From Mesorhizobium sp. M2E.F.Ca.ET.219.01.1.1 (GTDB taxonomy: Bacteria > Pseudomonadota > Alphaproteobacteria > Rhizobiales > Rhizobiaceae): DNA of 64,000 nt. The DNA lies in assembly GCF_004016445.2 (NCBI RefSeq), contig NZ_SADT02000004.1, forward strand, positions 1-64,000, in the 5' to 3' direction. Positions 41,506-49,856 of this stretch are shown one piece after another; within the stretch, counting starts at the first letter, position 1; every line of letters begins with the position of its first letter. The notes under the pieces are model-generated. The model ran no database searches. It saw only the letters and a list, made by a program, of their open reading frames with translations, and was not told where the DNA came from. The translations under genes were made by a program, and so were the position numbers.

Positions 41506-42228
41506 ATGTCTGCTCGCTTGTATTCGCTGCTGCTTGCGTTTCTCCTGATTGCACCCAGCGCCTTCTCTGAGACCCTGAAGCTTCCGGACAATCTGACGGG
41601 GTTCAGTTCCCCTGCCGGCGAGAGCTTTCTTGCCGAGAGCATGGCGAAAGAAGCCTATTTCCCTCTCGCGAGCAATTTTCTCACGCAAAAGACTCAGTCC
41701 TATTGCGGCGTGGCCAGCATCGTCATGGTGCTGAACGCACTCAACGTTCCGGCGCCGGCTGTGCCCGAATACGAACCCTATAAAACGTTCACGCAGGATA
41801 ATGTCCTGAATGAGCGCACCGAGACCATTCTTCCTCGCCAGGTCCTGGACAAGCAGGGAATGACGCTCGACCAGATCGGGGCCATTCTATCCACCCAGCC
41901 GATCAAGGCCGAGGTCCGCCACGCCTCGGATGCCAGCGTTGAGCAGTTCCGCACCCAGGCCAGTTCGTTTCTTGCCAAACCCGGACACTTCGTCATCGTC
42001 AACTATCTGCGCAAGGCGATGGGCCAGGAGAGGGGCGGGCATATATCGCCGCTGGCCGCTTACGACGAGAAAGCGGACAGGTTCCTGATCCTCGATGTCG
42101 CCCGCTACAAATACCCGCCGGTATGGGTGAAAACGACCGACTTGTTTGGAGCCATGAACACGGTCGACAGCGACAATGAGAACAAAACTCGCGGGTATGT
42201 GCTGATATCGTCGCCTTCGGGAGAGTAA
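41506..42228 (+). CDS. Phytochelatin synthase-like papain-fold protein, exported
   Basis: A 240-residue protein from the ATG at 41506, with signal peptide YSLLLAFLLIAPSAFSE. The catalytic triad of the phytochelatin synthase family is present: Cys67 in QSYCGVASIVMVLNAL, His179 in GGHISPLAAYD, Asp197 in LDVARYKYPPVW. The His-Asp spacing of 18 residues is the same as in plant enzymes. Bacterial members have only this catalytic domain and mainly cleave glycine from glutathione rather than making long phytochelatins. Export to the periplasm suggests glutathione turnover or metal defence there. Local GC is somewhat lower than in neighbours. Confidence 0.85.
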   Translation: MSARLYSLLLAFLLIAPSAFSETLKLPDNLTGFSSPAGESFLAESMAKEAYFPLASNFLTQKTQSYCGVASIVMVLNALNVPAPAVPEYEPYKTFTQDNVLNERTETILPRQVLDKQGMTLDQIGAILSTQPIKAEVRHASDASVEQFRTQASSFLAKPGHFVIVNYLRKAMGQERGGHISPLAAYDEKADRFLILDVARYKYPPVWVKTTDLFGAMNTVDSDNENKTRGYVLISSPSGE

Positions 42229-42348
42229 TTCAGCCCCACTTCCAGCGGAGAAGGCCCACAGGGACACAGTTGCGGAAGTCGGCGGGCGCGCTCGCGACGT
42301 AGCCCGCCCTTGCGGGCGAGCTGTGCTACTCGTGCCCGCCGTAAGATA

Positions 42349-42918
42349 TCAGTCTTTGGCGCGCTCGACGTAAGAACCGTCGGCGGTCATCACCACGATG
42401 CGCGTGCCGGCGGAGATGTGCGGCGGCACGGCGGTGCGCACGCCGTTGGAGAGCACGGCGGGCTTATAGGAGGAAGATGCGGTCTGGCCCTTGGTCACCG
42501 GCTCGGTCTCGACCACTTCGAAGGTGGCGCGCTGAGGCAGCACCAGCGAGATCGGCACGCCGTTGAACTGCGCCAGCTGCACGGCCATGCCTTCCTGAAG
42601 ATACGGCGCGAAGTCGCCGACCACGGCTTCGGAGGCCACGACCTGGTCATAGCTTTCCGGGTTCATGAAATGAAAGCCTTCGCCGTCGGAATAGAGGAAG
42701 GTGTGCTCGCGCTCCTCGACATAGGCGCGCTCGACCATCTCGGTCGTGCGGTAGCGTTCCGACACCTTCACCCCGTCGCCGATGCGGCGCATGTCGAGCT
42801 GGGTCACGGGCGTGCCCTTGCCAGGGTGGATGTTTTCGGCAAAGAGGATGACATAGAGCTTGCCGTCCTTATCGACGACGTTGCCTTTGCGTAAGGAGCT
42901 GGCGATGACCTTGACCAC
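42349..42918 (-). CDS. efp: Elongation factor P
   Basis: A 189-residue protein from a GTG at 42918, chosen because the next residues, VKVIASSLRKGN, match the normal EF-P N terminus and length (E. coli 188). It has three beta domains: KOW-like N domain with HPGKGTP, OB domain, and C-terminal EPVTKGQTASSSYKPAVL with YVERAKD at the end. Lys34 is the residue lysylated by EpmA, whose gene is divergent. EF-P rescues ribosomes stalled at polyproline. Confidence 0.95.
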   Translation of the reverse strand: MVKVIASSLRKGNVVDKDGKLYVILFAENIHPGKGTPVTQLDMRRIGDGVKVSERYRTTEMVERAYVEEREHTFLYSDGEGFHFMNPESYDQVVASEAVVGDFAPYLQEGMAVQLAQFNGVPISLVLPQRATFEVVETEPVTKGQTASSSYKPAVLSNGVRTAVPPHISAGTRIVVMTADGSYVERAKD

Positions 42919-43047
42919 GATATTCGATCCCGTTCGAGTTTTTCGGCCTGCAAGCGTCGATTTCCGCGAAGCGGCGACGGCGGCCATCGCGTGCGCCCTA
43001 GCGCATCTTGCGCCGAACCGCCAGTCTTCCGCGCGATTTTCCTGCCT

Positions 43048-44088
43048 ATGACCGCCGCTTCCCCCTGGTGGACGCCCGACATCCATGCCGATCGCCGGCC
43101 ACGGCTGATGGCGCGCAATGCCATCGCAGCCGCGCTTCGCGGCTGGTTCGCGGAGCGCGATTTCGTCGAGGTGACGACATCGGCGCTGCAGGTGTCGCCG
43201 GGCAACGAGGCGCATCTTTCCGCCTTCGCCACCGAGGCGATCGGGCCGGACGCGTCGCGCCTCCCGCTCTATCTCCACACCTCGCCCGAATTCGCCTGCA
43301 AGAAGCTGCTCGCCGCCGGCGAGGAGCGCATCTTCAGCCTCGGCCCGGTCTGGCGCAATCGCGAGCGCGGGCCACTGCATCATCCCGAGTTCACCATGCT
43401 CGAATGGTACCGCGTCGGGGAGAGCTATGAACGCCTGATGGACGACTGCGCCGAATTCCTGGCGCTCGCGGCGGAGAAGGCCGGCGCCAGGAGTTTCCGT
43501 TTTCGCGGACGCGAGGCCGACCCCTTGGCCGAGCCGGAGCGGCTGAGTGTGGCGGAGGCCTTTGCTCGATATGCCGGCATCGATCTTCTGGCGACTGTCG
43601 CGGCCGATGGGAGCACGGATCGCGACGGGCTTCATGCGGCGCTGGTCCAGGTCGGCCTGCGCACCGCGCCCGACGACAATTGGGCCGACCTGTTCAGCCG
43701 TGTGATGGTGGAAAAGATCGAGCCCGTGCTGGGGCAGGGGCGGGCGACCATTCTCTATGGTTACCCGATTGCCGAGGCGGCACTTGCCCGGCCGAGCGCC
43801 AGGGATCCGCGCGTCGCCGAGCGCTTCGAGCTCTATTGCTGCGGCGTCGAGCTCGCCAACGCCTTTGGCGAGCTCACCGACCCGGCAGAGCAGCGCCGCC
43901 GCTTCACCGCCGAGATGGACGAGAAGGAGCGCGTCTATGGCGAGCGCTATCCGCTGGACGAGGATTTCCTGGCGGCCCTGGCCATCATGCCGCAGGCAAG
44001 CGGCTCGGCGCTGGGCTTCGACCGGTTGGTGATGCTGGCGACGGGGGCAACGAGGATCGAGGACGTGATCTGGGCGCCGGTGGCGTGA
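43048..44088 (+). CDS. epmA: EF-P lysine--tRNA ligase-like lysyltransferase EpmA (GenX/PoxA)
   Basis: A 346-residue protein from the ATG at 43048 (MTAASPWWTPDIHADR). It is a class II synthetase core without the tRNA anticodon-binding domain. Motif 2 is FSLGPVWRNRERGPLHHPEFTMLEWYR, and motif 3 is GSALGFDRLVML. Conserved GVELANAFGELTDPAEQRRRF is typical of the GenX branch of LysRS paralogues. It activates (R)-beta-lysine and attaches it to Lys34 of EF-P. It is 129 bp divergent from efp. The third partner EpmB is not in this window. Confidence 0.95.
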   Translation: MTAASPWWTPDIHADRRPRLMARNAIAAALRGWFAERDFVEVTTSALQVSPGNEAHLSAFATEAIGPDASRLPLYLHTSPEFACKKLLAAGEERIFSLGPVWRNRERGPLHHPEFTMLEWYRVGESYERLMDDCAEFLALAAEKAGARSFRFRGREADPLAEPERLSVAEAFARYAGIDLLATVAADGSTDRDGLHAALVQVGLRTAPDDNWADLFSRVMVEKIEPVLGQGRATILYGYPIAEAALARPSARDPRVAERFELYCCGVELANAFGELTDPAEQRRRFTAEMDEKERVYGERYPLDEDFLAALAIMPQASGSALGFDRLVMLATGATRIEDVIWAPVA

Positions 44089-44197
44089 CCCCGGCCGCGT
44101 CAGCCCTTCAGCCCGCCGGGATTTCTCCGGTACTGCACGTGGTCATATGTATCCAATGGAATCCCGTCAACCACGCTGGAGCATCCCGGCCGGGTTA

Positions 44198-46030
44198 TCA
44201 CCGTTTCCGAGTCCACCCCAGGAATGCGCGGAAATCGCGGAACAGCGACTTGTGCAGATGGCTTATCGGAATTCGGCCTCCGAAACCGGCTCGCAGGATT
44301 GACCTGGCCTGTGCGCCGGGGAAGCGGTTCGTGATCTCCCTGCGGAATTTCTCGTCGCCGAAAACGGACCTTAGTTGCGGTGCGTTTTGTCTGAAAATTT
44401 CAACCGCGAGCTCATTCCTGAAATAGTCGCGCAACTCTCTCCCGCTCTCACGCGTGACCCTGTCGACAGTCGGCCAGAATTCCGGTCCGAGCAGCCAGTC
44501 GAAACGATCGCTCTGTTCTACCAGGAACCGCACACTCTCATATGTGAATTGCTGCGACTTGGCCGCGTAGCTTCTCGTTCCGCCGCGCATGCCCTCGATG
44601 CTTTCTCCGGCCGCAAAATAGTTGCTCGAGTGCAGGCGATAGCCCGACAGCGGCATGTCGATCAGCGCGCTGCCGGCAACTGCATGGCATATTGTGTTGA
44701 AATACCCGTCCGCAGCTGTCATCCGCGGCTTGCTGCCATCATCCAGCCGCAACAGACGCAGCACCGAGGTGCGGAACATGTTGGCGCTGCCGGGCGCCCA
44801 GAGCCAGCCTGTGTGCCACCGCGGTATAGTCGCCGTGTTGGCGTCGAGAAACCGATACTGCGACGGAGAAACCGTAGGCAGCCGCAGGACCGTCTGCTCT
44901 CCGCGAAGGCCGCGCTGCGCGTCCGTCTTGTCCAGCCGGTGGTGCAAATACGAGGCGGTAAGGGTCTTGCCCGTCGAATCCATCTCGGCGACGTTGGCCG
45001 AGGTGAAGCCGACGCTTCGCCGCAGCGCCATATGCACCTGGATGTGCATCGAGGCGTAATTGTCGAACAGCACGTCATCCGCGTCCACGAAGGTCACGAA
45101 TCCGCCATTCACCTTGTCCAGCGACCACAGGGCGGCGCCGAGCTGGCCATGGTTTTGCGCCAGCGTTTCCACACGGAAACGCGGATCGCCTTCGATATGC
45201 CGGGCAATCACCTCCGCGCTGTCGTCGGTCGACCCGTTGTTGATGACGATGCACTCGAAATGCGGATAGTCCTGCCTGCGTATGGAGTCGATTGTCGCGC
45301 CGACATAGCGGCCGTAGTTCCAGTTGATGACAACGAAGCTGACGAGCGGCGGCGACAACGCGCCGCCCGCAAGCTCGCCGATATCGCGCCCAGCGATCGT
45401 GAATGACTTGGTTGCGCCGATCGATGCCTCGCCGATCTTGATTTTGCGTATGACGATCTGCTGGTCCTGGTGCAGCAGCTCATATTCGCCGGCGATTTGC
45501 TGCAGGAAGGCTTCCATTCCCACCGCGGGACGTTTTGCCGCCGGCCGGTCTCTTCCCCACCGATAGTCGTCCAGGATCATCAGGCCGTCCTTGTCGAGCA
45601 GGTCCCAACCCAGTCTGGCATCGGTGTAGGTGGATACGGCGGAATGATCGCCATCGACATAGATCACGTCGTACAGTCGCTGTTCGGCGGCGAGTGCCGG
45701 CAGGACCACCACCGAGCAGCCCTTGCGCTTCTCGACCCGGTCGGCGAAGGGCATGAGGTTCTGGTCGAAACGTCTTTCGACCTCGGCCATGTCGGATTCA
45801 TATTCCGAGCCGCGCTCCACATGCTCTTCGCTGCCCTGAAAGCTATCCACGCAGGTGATGCGGGATTTTGGCAGGAATTGCAGGAAAAACAGCGCGGAGC
45901 GGCCCTCGAATGAGCCGATTTCCAGCACTGCGGTCGCAGTGTCGATCCTGTCGCGGAGGAATTCCTCCCAAAGGTTCAGGTGATGGGAGGTCCAGTCATA
46001 GGTAAACCGTCCACCTGCGAAATAATCCAT
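44198..46030 (-). CDS. Methyltransferase-glycosyltransferase fusion protein
   Basis: A 610-residue protein from the ATG at 46030 behind GGGGGAAGA; an upstream frame extension is not supported. Residues 1-190 form a Methyltransf_24-type SAM domain (VLEIGSFEGRSALFFLQF, DVIYVDGDHSAVSTYTDA, LMILDDYRW). Residues about 235-450 form a family 2 glycosyltransferase (VSFVVINWNYGRYVGATIDSI, CIVINNGSTDDSAEVI, VTFVDADDVL as the DxD). The C-terminal 150 residues are helical and unassigned. Probably it modifies or builds an extracellular polysaccharide or LPS chain. No polysaccharide gene cluster surrounds it. Confidence 0.8.
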   Translation of the reverse strand: MDYFAGGRFTYDWTSHHLNLWEEFLRDRIDTATAVLEIGSFEGRSALFFLQFLPKSRITCVDSFQGSEEHVERGSEYESDMAEVERRFDQNLMPFADRVEKRKGCSVVVLPALAAEQRLYDVIYVDGDHSAVSTYTDARLGWDLLDKDGLMILDDYRWGRDRPAAKRPAVGMEAFLQQIAGEYELLHQDQQIVIRKIKIGEASIGATKSFTIAGRDIGELAGGALSPPLVSFVVINWNYGRYVGATIDSIRRQDYPHFECIVINNGSTDDSAEVIARHIEGDPRFRVETLAQNHGQLGAALWSLDKVNGGFVTFVDADDVLFDNYASMHIQVHMALRRSVGFTSANVAEMDSTGKTLTASYLHHRLDKTDAQRGLRGEQTVLRLPTVSPSQYRFLDANTATIPRWHTGWLWAPGSANMFRTSVLRLLRLDDGSKPRMTAADGYFNTICHAVAGSALIDMPLSGYRLHSSNYFAAGESIEGMRGGTRSYAAKSQQFTYESVRFLVEQSDRFDWLLGPEFWPTVDRVTRESGRELRDYFRNELAVEIFRQNAPQLRSVFGDEKFRREITNRFPGAQARSILRAGFGGRIPISHLHKSLFRDFRAFLGWTRKR

Positions 46031-46607
46031 TCTTCCCCCATGAGGTCCGGTGCCTGAGGCGAGCACGTGACCAGTCCCAATTGCCGGCGCGCGAACACCT
46101 GCCCCGGTGATCGGCACCTCTTTAATTCCAACCCCATTGCCCGAAAATCACGGGCAAGCCTGCAGCGTACCATCGGTCGCTCCGCCCCGTCGACGACAGA
46201 CTTGTGCGTGGGGCCGCGCCGAAGTCCCTCCATCGACGGCACCGAGCCGAAATCTGCTGACAATGGAGGCCGAACTGGCCCGGGTGCCGGATGAGCCGCG
46301 AATTAAACCGGGCGCTCGTCATAGAAAGCGCGGATTTCGTCAGGATCACGGACCGGGAAGTTGAAGGGGCATTATGCGAAAACTCCGGAACGAGGATGGA
46401 CCGCGGACGTCCTGCCGACCCTTGGGCGATTTGGTCGCGGCGCCTGGATCGGCCGTCGCCCATTGCGCAAGCGCCGGCGGAACAATAGATGGTGCAAGGC
46501 ATCCATGGATGTTGCACTGCACCCGCGATGGTGCGGCAGGGACGATCCTGCTGGCCTTCGACGGAATGACGCCTTAACGGACTGCTCGAACAAACAGGAA
46601 TAACTGT
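46031..46607. other. Gene-free stretch before pmbA
   Basis: About 580 bp with no convincing gene; short frames here lack ribosome sites and homologous-looking features. The only structured element I see is the palindrome at 46492-46517. It presumably carries promoters for the fusion gene and pmbA. Confidence 0.45.
46492..46517. promoter_or_regulatory. Nested palindrome upstream of pmbA
   Basis: GTGCAA (46492-46497) and TTGCAC (46512-46517) flank the perfect 12-bp palindrome CATCCATGGATG, about 90 bp before the pmbA start. It could be an operator or a cruciform; no T-run follows. Confidence 0.35.
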
Positions 46608-47951
46608 ATGACCAACCAGCTCGACGCGGCGAAATTGACCGATCGCGTGACGGCGCTCGTCGAGGCCGCCAGGCGTGCCGGCGCCGACGCGGCCGATGCG
46701 GTGGCGGTTCGCGGCCGCTCTGCCGGCGTCTCGGTGCGGCTGGGCAAGGTCGAGGGCACCGAATCGTCGGAGAGCGAGGATGTGTCGCTGCGCGTCTTCG
46801 TCGGCCAGCGTGTGGCGAGCGTCTCGGCCACCGCCGCTTCCGATCCGAAATCGCTTGCCGAGCGCGCGGTGGCCATGGCCAAGGTCTCGCCGGAGGATCC
46901 GTTCCAGGGTCTCGCCGATCCCGCGCTGCTTGCCCGCAATTTGCGCGATCTCGATCTCTTCGACCCGACCGAGGTGTCGGCCGACCAGTTGAAAGAGGCG
47001 GCCCTTGCCGCCGAAGCAGCCGCATTGGCCGTCAAGGGCGTCACCAATTCCTCGGGCAGCAGCGCCGGCGCCGGACTGGGTGGGCTCGTGCTCGCCACCT
47101 CGCATGGCTTTGTCGGCCAGTATGTCGCCTCGCGCTTCTCGCGCTCGACCAGCGTCATCGCCGGCGAGGGCACGGCGATGGAGCGCGACTATGAATTTTC
47201 ATCGCGCCAGCATTTCGCCGATCTCGACGCGCCGGAAGACATCGGCCGCAAGGCCGGCGAACGCGCGGTGCGTCGGCTCGGCGCCCGCAAGGCGGCGACC
47301 GGCCCGGTCGATGTGGTGTTCGATCCGCGCGTCGCGCGCGGCATTGCCGGCCATCTCGCCGGCGCCATCAACGGCGCGGCGGTCGCCCGCAAGACCAGCT
47401 TCCTGCGCGACATGATGGGCAAGCAAGTTGCGTCGGCCGCGATCACCGTCACCGACGAGCCCTTGCGCCGGCGTGGCCAGGCCTCGCGCCCCTTCGACGG
47501 CGAAGGCGTCGAGGGCGACAAGCTGCTGATGGTCGAGAAGGGCGTGCTCAACCACTGGTTCCTGTCGACCTCGGCCGCGCGCGAGCTTGGTCTCGTCACC
47601 AACGGCCGCGGCTCGCGCAGCGGTTCCTCGGTCTCGCCGTCCTCGACCAACCTTGCCATCGAGCCCGGCGAGCGTTCGCCGGAAGACTTGATCGCGTCGC
47701 TGAAGCGCGGCTTCTACGTCACCGAGGTATTCGGCCAGGGCGTCGACATGGTGACCGGCGAATACAGCCGCGGCGCCTCCGGCTACTGGATCGAGAACGG
47801 CGCGCTGGCCTATCCGGTGGCCGAGGTGACGATTGCCTCCAACCTGAAGACCATGTTCCTCAACATGGTGCCGGCGAGCGATCTCGACCGCAATTTCGGC
47901 ACGGCTGCGCCGACGCTCCTGATCGAAGGGATGACCCTTGCCGGTGCTTGA
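46608..47951 (+). CDS. pmbA: PmbA/TldE metalloprotease-family protein
   Basis: A 447-residue protein of the TldD/PmbA family. N-terminal VSVRLGKVEGTESSESEDVSLRVFVGQR and C-terminal DVVFDPRVARGIAGHLAGAINGAAV with GVLNHWFLSTSAAREL are typical. It lacks the HExxxH zinc motif of TldD, as expected for the TldE/PmbA subunit. With TldD it forms a protease that processes peptides such as microcin B17 and degrades antitoxin CcdA. TldD is not adjacent. The next gene overlaps its last codons. Confidence 0.9.
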   Translation: MTNQLDAAKLTDRVTALVEAARRAGADAADAVAVRGRSAGVSVRLGKVEGTESSESEDVSLRVFVGQRVASVSATAASDPKSLAERAVAMAKVSPEDPFQGLADPALLARNLRDLDLFDPTEVSADQLKEAALAAEAAALAVKGVTNSSGSSAGAGLGGLVLATSHGFVGQYVASRFSRSTSVIAGEGTAMERDYEFSSRQHFADLDAPEDIGRKAGERAVRRLGARKAATGPVDVVFDPRVARGIAGHLAGAINGAAVARKTSFLRDMMGKQVASAAITVTDEPLRRRGQASRPFDGEGVEGDKLLMVEKGVLNHWFLSTSAARELGLVTNGRGSRSGSSVSPSSTNLAIEPGERSPEDLIASLKRGFYVTEVFGQGVDMVTGEYSRGASGYWIENGALAYPVAEVTIASNLKTMFLNMVPASDLDRNFGTAAPTLLIEGMTLAGA

Positions 47952-48747
47952 CGAGCTGACATCGAGCGAGGCCGCAGAAGATCTTGCTCTGCTGCGCGAG
48001 GCGGCCCGCGAGGCCGGTCTTATCGCGTTGCGCTATTTCGGCAACAACCCCCAGGTGTGGATGAAGGGCGGCACCTCGCCGGTGAGCGAAGCAGACCATG
48101 CGGCCGACGCCTATCTTCGCGAGACCTTGCTCAAGGCGCGTCCGGATTATGGCTGGCTGTCGGAAGAGACCGCCGATGATCACGCCAGGCTGTCGGCCCG
48201 CCGCACCTTCGTCGTCGACCCGATCGACGGCACGCGCGGCTTTCTCGACGGCCTGCATTCCTGGTGCGTCAGCGTCGCCGTGGTCGAGGACGGCCGTTCG
48301 CTCGCCGGCGTGCTCGAATGCCCGGCCAAGCATGAGACCTACTGGGCGCTGCCGGGCGAGGGCGCCTATCTCAACGACAAGCGCATCCATGTGCGTCCGC
48401 TGGGTGAAAGCGTCGATATCGGCGGACCCAAGCCGCTGGTCGATCGCATGCCGCAAGTCTGGCACGACCGGTTGCGGCGGACGGCCTACATTCCGTCGCT
48501 CGCCTACCGGCTGGCAATGATTGCCGCCGGCAAGCTCGACGCGACCTTCGTCAAGCCGAGCGCGCATGACTGGGACATCGCCGCCGCCGACCTCATCCTC
48601 ACCGAGGCCGGCGGCGCGTTGCTCGACCGCCACGGCAAGCCGCCGCGCTATGCCGGCGAGGTGATCAATCACGGTGCGCTCGCCGCCGGCAGCGGCGACC
48701 TGCTCGGCGTGCTCACCGGCGTCATTGCCGCACTTGACGAAGGGTGA
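47938..48747 (+). CDS. Inositol monophosphatase-family phosphatase (CysQ/SuhB-like)
   Basis: A 269-residue protein starting at TTG 47938, or at GTG 47944, overlapping the pmbA end by 8-14 bp. Lithium-sensitive phosphatase motifs: WLSEETADD (metal Glu), VVDPIDGTRGFLDG (DPIDGT), and AHDWDIAAADLILTEAGG (WDxAAxxLI). The family hydrolyses 3'-phosphoadenosine 5'-phosphate or inositol phosphates; which one cannot be decided here. Overlap with pmbA implies coupled translation. Confidence 0.85.
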   Translation: MPVLDELTSSEAAEDLALLREAAREAGLIALRYFGNNPQVWMKGGTSPVSEADHAADAYLRETLLKARPDYGWLSEETADDHARLSARRTFVVDPIDGTRGFLDGLHSWCVSVAVVEDGRSLAGVLECPAKHETYWALPGEGAYLNDKRIHVRPLGESVDIGGPKPLVDRMPQVWHDRLRRTAYIPSLAYRLAMIAAGKLDATFVKPSAHDWDIAAADLILTEAGGALLDRHGKPPRYAGEVINHGALAAGSGDLLGVLTGVIAALDEG

Positions 48748-48822
48748 GGCGGTCGGCGGTTCCAAAACCGGCGGCTTTGGTCTAAAACCTGTCACGAATT
48801 CATAAGCATGCGAAGGATCGGC

Positions 48823-49068
48823 ATGGCCGTGGAAGACGGAAAGAAGCAGCTTTTGCACCTGGTGTTCGGCGGCGAGCTGAAAAAGCTGGGTGGAACCGAG
48901 TTCCGTGATCTCGGCTCCCTCGACATTGTCGGCATCTATCCCGACTATCAGAGCGCGCTTGGCGCCTGGAAGGCCAAGGCGCAGGCCAGTGTCGACAATG
49001 CCCATATGCGTTATTTCGTTGTTCATCTGCACCGTCTGCTCGACCCAGAATCGAAGGTCGGCGGTTGA
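48823..49068 (+). CDS. DUF4170 family protein
   Basis: An 81-residue protein (ATG 48823 with AAGGAT upstream). HLVFGGELKKLGGTEFRDL and ALGAWKAKAQASVDNAHMRYFVVHLHRLL are the DUF4170 features. In rhizobiales it routinely begins the lipid A/Kdo cluster with DUF374, waaA and lpxK, as here. The molecular role is unknown. Confidence 0.85.
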   Translation: MAVEDGKKQLLHLVFGGELKKLGGTEFRDLGSLDIVGIYPDYQSALGAWKAKAQASVDNAHMRYFVVHLHRLLDPESKVGG

Positions 49069-49073
49069 CGTCG

Positions 49074-49856
49074 ATGGAGCATGAAGCGGTGAAAGGGGCG
49101 ACCAGGCGGCGGCGCGCCGCCAGACGCGGCGGAACGCGCACGCTGTGGCGGCGCATCCGCGAGCCGTTGGCGCAGTCGAGCTTCGTCAAGAATTTCATCG
49201 CCAGCCTGTTCGCCTGGTTCCTGCGGCTGATTCGCCTCACCAGCCCGCTCGTCGAAGGCTCGACGAAGGTGGCCGGCGGCGCTTATGCGCATCTTGAGCC
49301 CGGCATCATCGCGCTCTGGCATGGCCAGCATCTTCTGACGCCTGCCTATTACCCCAAGGGCCGGCCGCTGGTCGCCATGGTTTCGCGCAGCGCCGACGCT
49401 GAGCTCCAGGCGCTGATGATCGAGAAATTCGGCATCGAGGCGGTGCGCGGTTCCGGCGGCCGCAACAGTTCGAAACATCTCGACAAGGGTGGCGCCAAGG
49501 CCTTGATCGCGCTCAGGAAGTCGCTCATCGCCGGCAAGAATGTCGCCATGATCGCCGACATTCCGAACGGTAAGCCGCGCGACGCCGGGCTTGGCATCGT
49601 TCTTCTGGCAAGGCTTTCCGGCCGGCCGATCCTGCCCTCGGCCATCGCCACCAGCCGCCGCAAGGTGCTTGAGAAGAGCTGGGACAAGACCACTATCAAC
49701 CTGCCTTTCGGGCGCTCCGCGGTTATCGTGGGACCCCCGGTCTTCGTGCCGGCCGATGCCGACGATGCCGAGATGGAGCGCAAGCGCCAGGAGGTCACCG
49801 CCTCCCTCAACGCCGCAATGGCCGAGGCCTATCGCCTCGTGGATGGCGGCAAATGA
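49074..49856 (+). CDS. Lysophospholipid acyltransferase-like protein (DUF374)
   Basis: A 260-residue protein from the ATG at 49074; a TTG at 49065 overlapping the previous stop would add three residues. It has a basic N terminus, a hydrophobic anchor (FIASLFAWFLRLI) and the DUF374 signature IIALWHGQHLL, MVSRSADAEL, VRGSGGRNSSK and IADIPNGKPRDAGLG. DUF374 belongs to the LPLAT superfamily. Its place between DUF4170 and waaA suggests lipid A acylation or handling at the inner membrane. Enzymatic activity in this cluster is inferred. Confidence 0.85.
   Translation: MEHEAVKGATRRRRAARRGGTRTLWRRIREPLAQSSFVKNFIASLFAWFLRLIRLTSPLVEGSTKVAGGAYAHLEPGIIALWHGQHLLTPAYYPKGRPLVAMVSRSADAELQALMIEKFGIEAVRGSGGRNSSKHLDKGGAKALIALRKSLIAGKNVAMIADIPNGKPRDAGLGIVLLARLSGRPILPSAIATSRRKVLEKSWDKTTINLPFGRSAVIVGPPVFVPADADDAEMERKRQEVTASLNAAMAEAYRLVDGGK

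Noticed and set aside
42302..42317. GCCCGC/GCGGGC hairpin between the phytochelatin-synthase-like gene and efp
   Set aside because: A 6-bp stem with no T-run in GC-rich DNA is weak evidence for a terminator.
46122..47105. Long minus-strand open frame across the region upstream of pmbA
   Set aside because: It overlaps the 5' third of pmbA in antisense and shows no domain; pmbA is certain.
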